This document shows positions 6,052 through 7,411 of a stretch of DNA of 7,411 nt, piece after piece (positions within the stretch are counted from its first letter, which is position 1; each line of letters opens with the position of its first letter). The translations under genes and the position numbers were made by a program. This stretch comes from JACVRM01 sp046262315. Lineage in GTDB: Bacteria > Actinomycetota > Thermoleophilia > Gaiellales > Gaiellaceae. Location of the stretch: positions 1 to 7,411 of the forward strand of contig JBHEMZ010000055.1 of NCBI GenBank assembly GCA_046262315.1, in the 5' to 3' direction. The notes under the pieces are model-generated. The model had not been told where the DNA came from, did not search any database, and saw nothing but the letters and a program-made list of their open reading frames with translations.

Positions 6052-6322
6052 GGGATCGATTGCTGGTTCGAGACCACGATCCCCGCGCGCGGTGAGACGG
6101 ACATGAGGTCGTTCGGAGTCGTTCTTATGCGGCCGGGCGGCCGAAAACGCGAGAGCCGCTCTCATGCCTGTCTCATCTTCGTCTTGCCCCGACACGACCT
6201 CCGGCTTCCTACGCCAAGCGTCTGGGTTGCGGGGATCTGCGGCAATGGGCGGCTCTCGGCGGGGATTCCCCTCCGGATGTACGCGGGATGCGAAGAAGCC
6301 GGCGGTCGTTCGCACCGACGTG
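6052..6322. other. Stretch without a recognisable gene, left of att-like copy 2
   Basis: Open frames cross this stretch on both strands, but none has a family resemblance, and those running rightward end inside the tRNA-derived repeat. The only structured content is the first copy of a 67-bp diverged repeat (6227-6293), described separately. Confidence 0.4.
6227..6293. repeat. Diverged 67-bp direct repeat, copy A
   Basis: This begins TTGCGGGGAT and ends GGATGTACGCGGGATGCGA. It aligns without gaps to 6473-6539 at 46 of 67 positions by hand count, with the two ends best conserved. It lies 30 bp left of att-like copy 2. Confidence 0.6.
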
Positions 6323-6402
6323 GACAACAAACATGTCAATTTGCAGCTACTTTACGGGAGCGACGGGACTCGAACCCGCGACCTCCGGCGTGACAGGCCG
6401 GT
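6323..6402 (-). repeat. tRNA-Asp(GTC) 3'-half fragment plus downstream flank, att-like copy 2
   Basis: The core 6354-6402 is identical over 49 bp to 456-504: anticodon stem-loop with GTC, T arm, and acceptor 3' strand CGCTCCC on the minus strand. Again no tRNA 5' half is present at higher coordinates, where the sequence is unlike that beside copy 1. The flank 6323-6353 (GACAAC…TTTGCAG…ACTT) is a diverged version of 420-455. Conservation on the tRNA-3' side only means the two copies are the same type of junction, not a simple attL/attR pair. The intact tRNA-Asp gene, if this model holds, would lie outside the window at higher coordinates. Confidence 0.85.
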
Positions 6403-6472
6403 CATGGTCGTTCCGGACTGGGCGGGGATAGGCGGCGATTCCCGCCGTGAGCAGAGCTTTCCGACCCTGACG

Positions 6473-6539
6473 TTGCGGGGATTGCCGGGCACCGGCGGGA
6501 GCTTCCGGCGACGTCCCGCGGGATGTGCGCGGGATGCGA
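6473..6539. repeat. Diverged 67-bp direct repeat, copy B
   Basis: This is the partner of 6227-6293, with the same length and orientation. It begins TTGCGGGGAT and ends GGATGTGCGCGGGATGCGA, and lies between att-like copy 2 and the truncated end of the LVIVD-like pseudogene. The unit holds an internal doublet of CGGGATG. Confidence 0.6.
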
Positions 6540-6547
6540 TCGTTGTC

Positions 6548-6813
6548 TCAATAGAGAACGACGTAGGAGAACTCCCCGACCGAACCCCCGTCGTCGTACG
6601 ACCAGACGTCGCCGCGGGGGGCCCGCCCGCCGAGATTCGAGTCGCCCAGCACCTCGAAGTTTTCGGCGACGAGCACCGCGGCTCTGTGAGGCGGCGGCGC
6701 GGTGTCCTTCGCAGCGTTGAGCACGCCGTGCGGTCGTGCGTGGCATCGTTCCCCGGCACGCCGCCCGCGCCTGTAACCACCACCAGGGCAACGACGCTCA
6801 GCATTCCGAGCAC
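6548..6813 (-). pseudogene. Secreted LVIVD-repeat-like protein, N-terminal part only, frameshifted
   Basis: From GTG 6813 or ATG 6804 the minus strand reads MLSVVALVVVTGAGGVPGND, a hydrophobic signal-peptide-like N-terminus lacking an obvious basic start. The frame fails near 6735. One base over, it continues GVLNAAKDTAPPPHRAAVLV, then AENFEVLGDSNLGG and GDVWSYDDGGSVGEFSYV. The NFEVLG…LGG…GDVW…YV pattern resembles the first blade of LVIVD/choice-of-anchor beta-propeller proteins of actinobacteria, which are normally several hundred residues. Here coding ends at TGA 6550-6548, and the rest of the propeller is missing just before the repeat and att-like region. It is non-functional. The family call is from memory of the motif and is moderate. 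Confidence 0.55.
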
Positions 6814-6868
6814 TCGGATTCTCTACTCAATCGACAATCGGTGTTCCCGACTCGAACGAGGCTGGCGC

Positions 6869-6897
6869 TTGCACTGGTGGCCGAGGCGATCTATGGT
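6869..6897 (+). promoter_or_regulatory. Sigma70-type promoter for the SnoaL-like gene
   Basis: TTGCAC (6869-6874) and TATGGT (6892-6897) are separated by 17 bp, the optimal spacing, and point at the SnoaL-like gene 64 bases further on. The transcript would have a leader of roughly 55-60 nt carrying the ribosome binding site. Confidence 0.5.
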
Positions 6898-6961
6898 CCG
6901 CGGCGGACTGGCTCCGACCAGTGGCGAGGCTGGGTGACAAAACCCAGGCAAGGAGGGCGAC

Positions 6962-7399
6962 ATGGCCGAGGCACGCAAGATCGCTGCGGAGTTCGTGGAC
7001 GTATTCAACGCGCACGACGAGGATCGCATCCGGGCGCTCAACACCGACACCGCCATCATCGAGGCTCCGGGCGAAATCAGGCTTGAAGGTCATGAGGCCG
7101 TAACCGCGTATGCGATGAACTGGCTCAACGCCTTCTCGGACGCACGCGTGACCGTGCAAACCGAGATCGCCGAGGGCGACTGGGTCGCTCAGCGCTTCAC
7201 CTTCGAAGGGACGCACGACGGGACCCTGAGCTCGCCGGCGGGCGAGATTCCACCGACGAACCGGCGGCTTACCGGCCGCGGCGTCCAGCTCCTTCGTATC
7301 GAGGGCGACGCCGTCGCGGAGACGCAGCTCTACTTCGACCAGGTCCAGGTCATGACGCAGCTCGGGTTGATGCCCGAACTCGCACAGACCCGCACCTGA
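6962..7399 (+). CDS. SnoaL-like (NTF2 fold) ester cyclase family protein
   Basis: This is a complete 145-residue protein. An ATG follows AAGGAGG (6950-6956) at a 5-base spacing, which fixes the start. The N-terminal helix (ARKIAAEFVDVFNAHDEDRI) and the C-terminal LYFDQVQVMTQLGLMPE are typical of SnoaL-like polyketide-cyclase-type proteins: small alpha+beta barrels with a hydrophobic pocket, often dimeric and cytosolic. Conserved-looking polar pocket positions include the His-Asp of NAHDED, GTHDG and the Asp of YFDQ. Members include aldol/ester cyclases and many proteins with no known substrate; no biosynthetic neighbours are visible, so no substrate can be proposed. The gene is divergent from the LVIVD-like pseudogene and has its own promoter, so it is probably monocistronic and outside the relic island. 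Confidence 0.85.
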   Translation: MAEARKIAAEFVDVFNAHDEDRIRALNTDTAIIEAPGEIRLEGHEAVTAYAMNWLNAFSDARVTVQTEIAEGDWVAQRFTFEGTHDGTLSSPAGEIPPTNRRLTGRGVQLLRIEGDAVAETQLYFDQVQVMTQLGLMPELAQTRT

Positions 7400-7411
7400 T
7401 AAGCACTCACC

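Larger units (their letters stand above)
456..6402. mobile_element. Relic island bounded by 49-bp tRNA-derived direct repeats
   Basis: Perfect 49-bp direct repeats bound about 5.9 kb whose gene content is accessory in kind: methyltransferase remnant, IS3 remnants, cyclase and an unknown Asp/Gly-rich ORF. No integrase, excisionase, replication or conjugation gene is visible, so it is at most a non-autonomous or decayed element. An alternative is that each repeat was dropped by a separate integration event and the interval is not one element. Confidence 0.5.

Noticed and set aside
5737..6393. Plus-strand Pro/Ser-rich frame of 218 residues ending in RRDSNPRPPA
   Set aside because: Its first half is the complement of the Gly/Asp-rich minus-strand tract and its end is translated tRNA-fragment DNA. 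No ribosome binding site was seen. It is kept as an alternative only for the strand choice of the repeat tract.

Overview
The window is GC-rich throughout, with strong G/C preference at third codon positions. Its intact genes are of actinobacterial type: a zinc-ribbon/class III cyclase/AAA/TPR regulator and a SnoaL-like protein. The decayed genes (a SAM methyltransferase and an LVIVD-type secreted protein) also look actinobacterial. I infer Actinomycetota, possibly class Thermoleophilia; the class is a guess from memory of similar proteins. This is a mobile-element graveyard with very little intact coding sequence.

Layout. Positions 1-205 hold the 3' end of an IS256 (Mutator) family insertion sequence. 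A gene-free stretch follows, up to a repeat at 420-504 whose core (456-504) is the 3' half of a tRNA-Asp gene (anticodon GTC) on the minus strand. The same 49 bp recurs exactly at 6354-6402. Neither copy has a tRNA 5' half, so both look like attachment-site scars of tRNA-targeting integrative elements, and the 5.9 kb between them reads as a relic island with no integrase. Inside the island, from left to right, are: a frameshifted methyltransferase pseudogene (minus, 747-1450); the 5' end of an IS3-family element with broken orfA (minus, 1547-1832); one large intact gene for a 1179-residue cyclase/ATPase (plus, 1855-5394); the 3' end of an IS3-family element with an orfB remnant (minus, 5439-5620); a degraded Asp/Gly-rich small ORF (minus, 5700-6039); and unassigned sequence.

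To the right of the second att-like repeat lie a truncated, frameshifted secreted-protein pseudogene (minus, 6548-6813) and, divergent from it, an intact SnoaL-like gene with a good promoter and ribosome binding site (plus, 6962-7399).

The most notable architecture is the intact cyclase gene sitting directly between the inner termini of two IS3 remnants in the same orientation. This resembles a composite transposon whose outer halves have been lost. The cyclase is the only undamaged gene in the island. No operon is evident; each intact gene appears to be transcribed alone.
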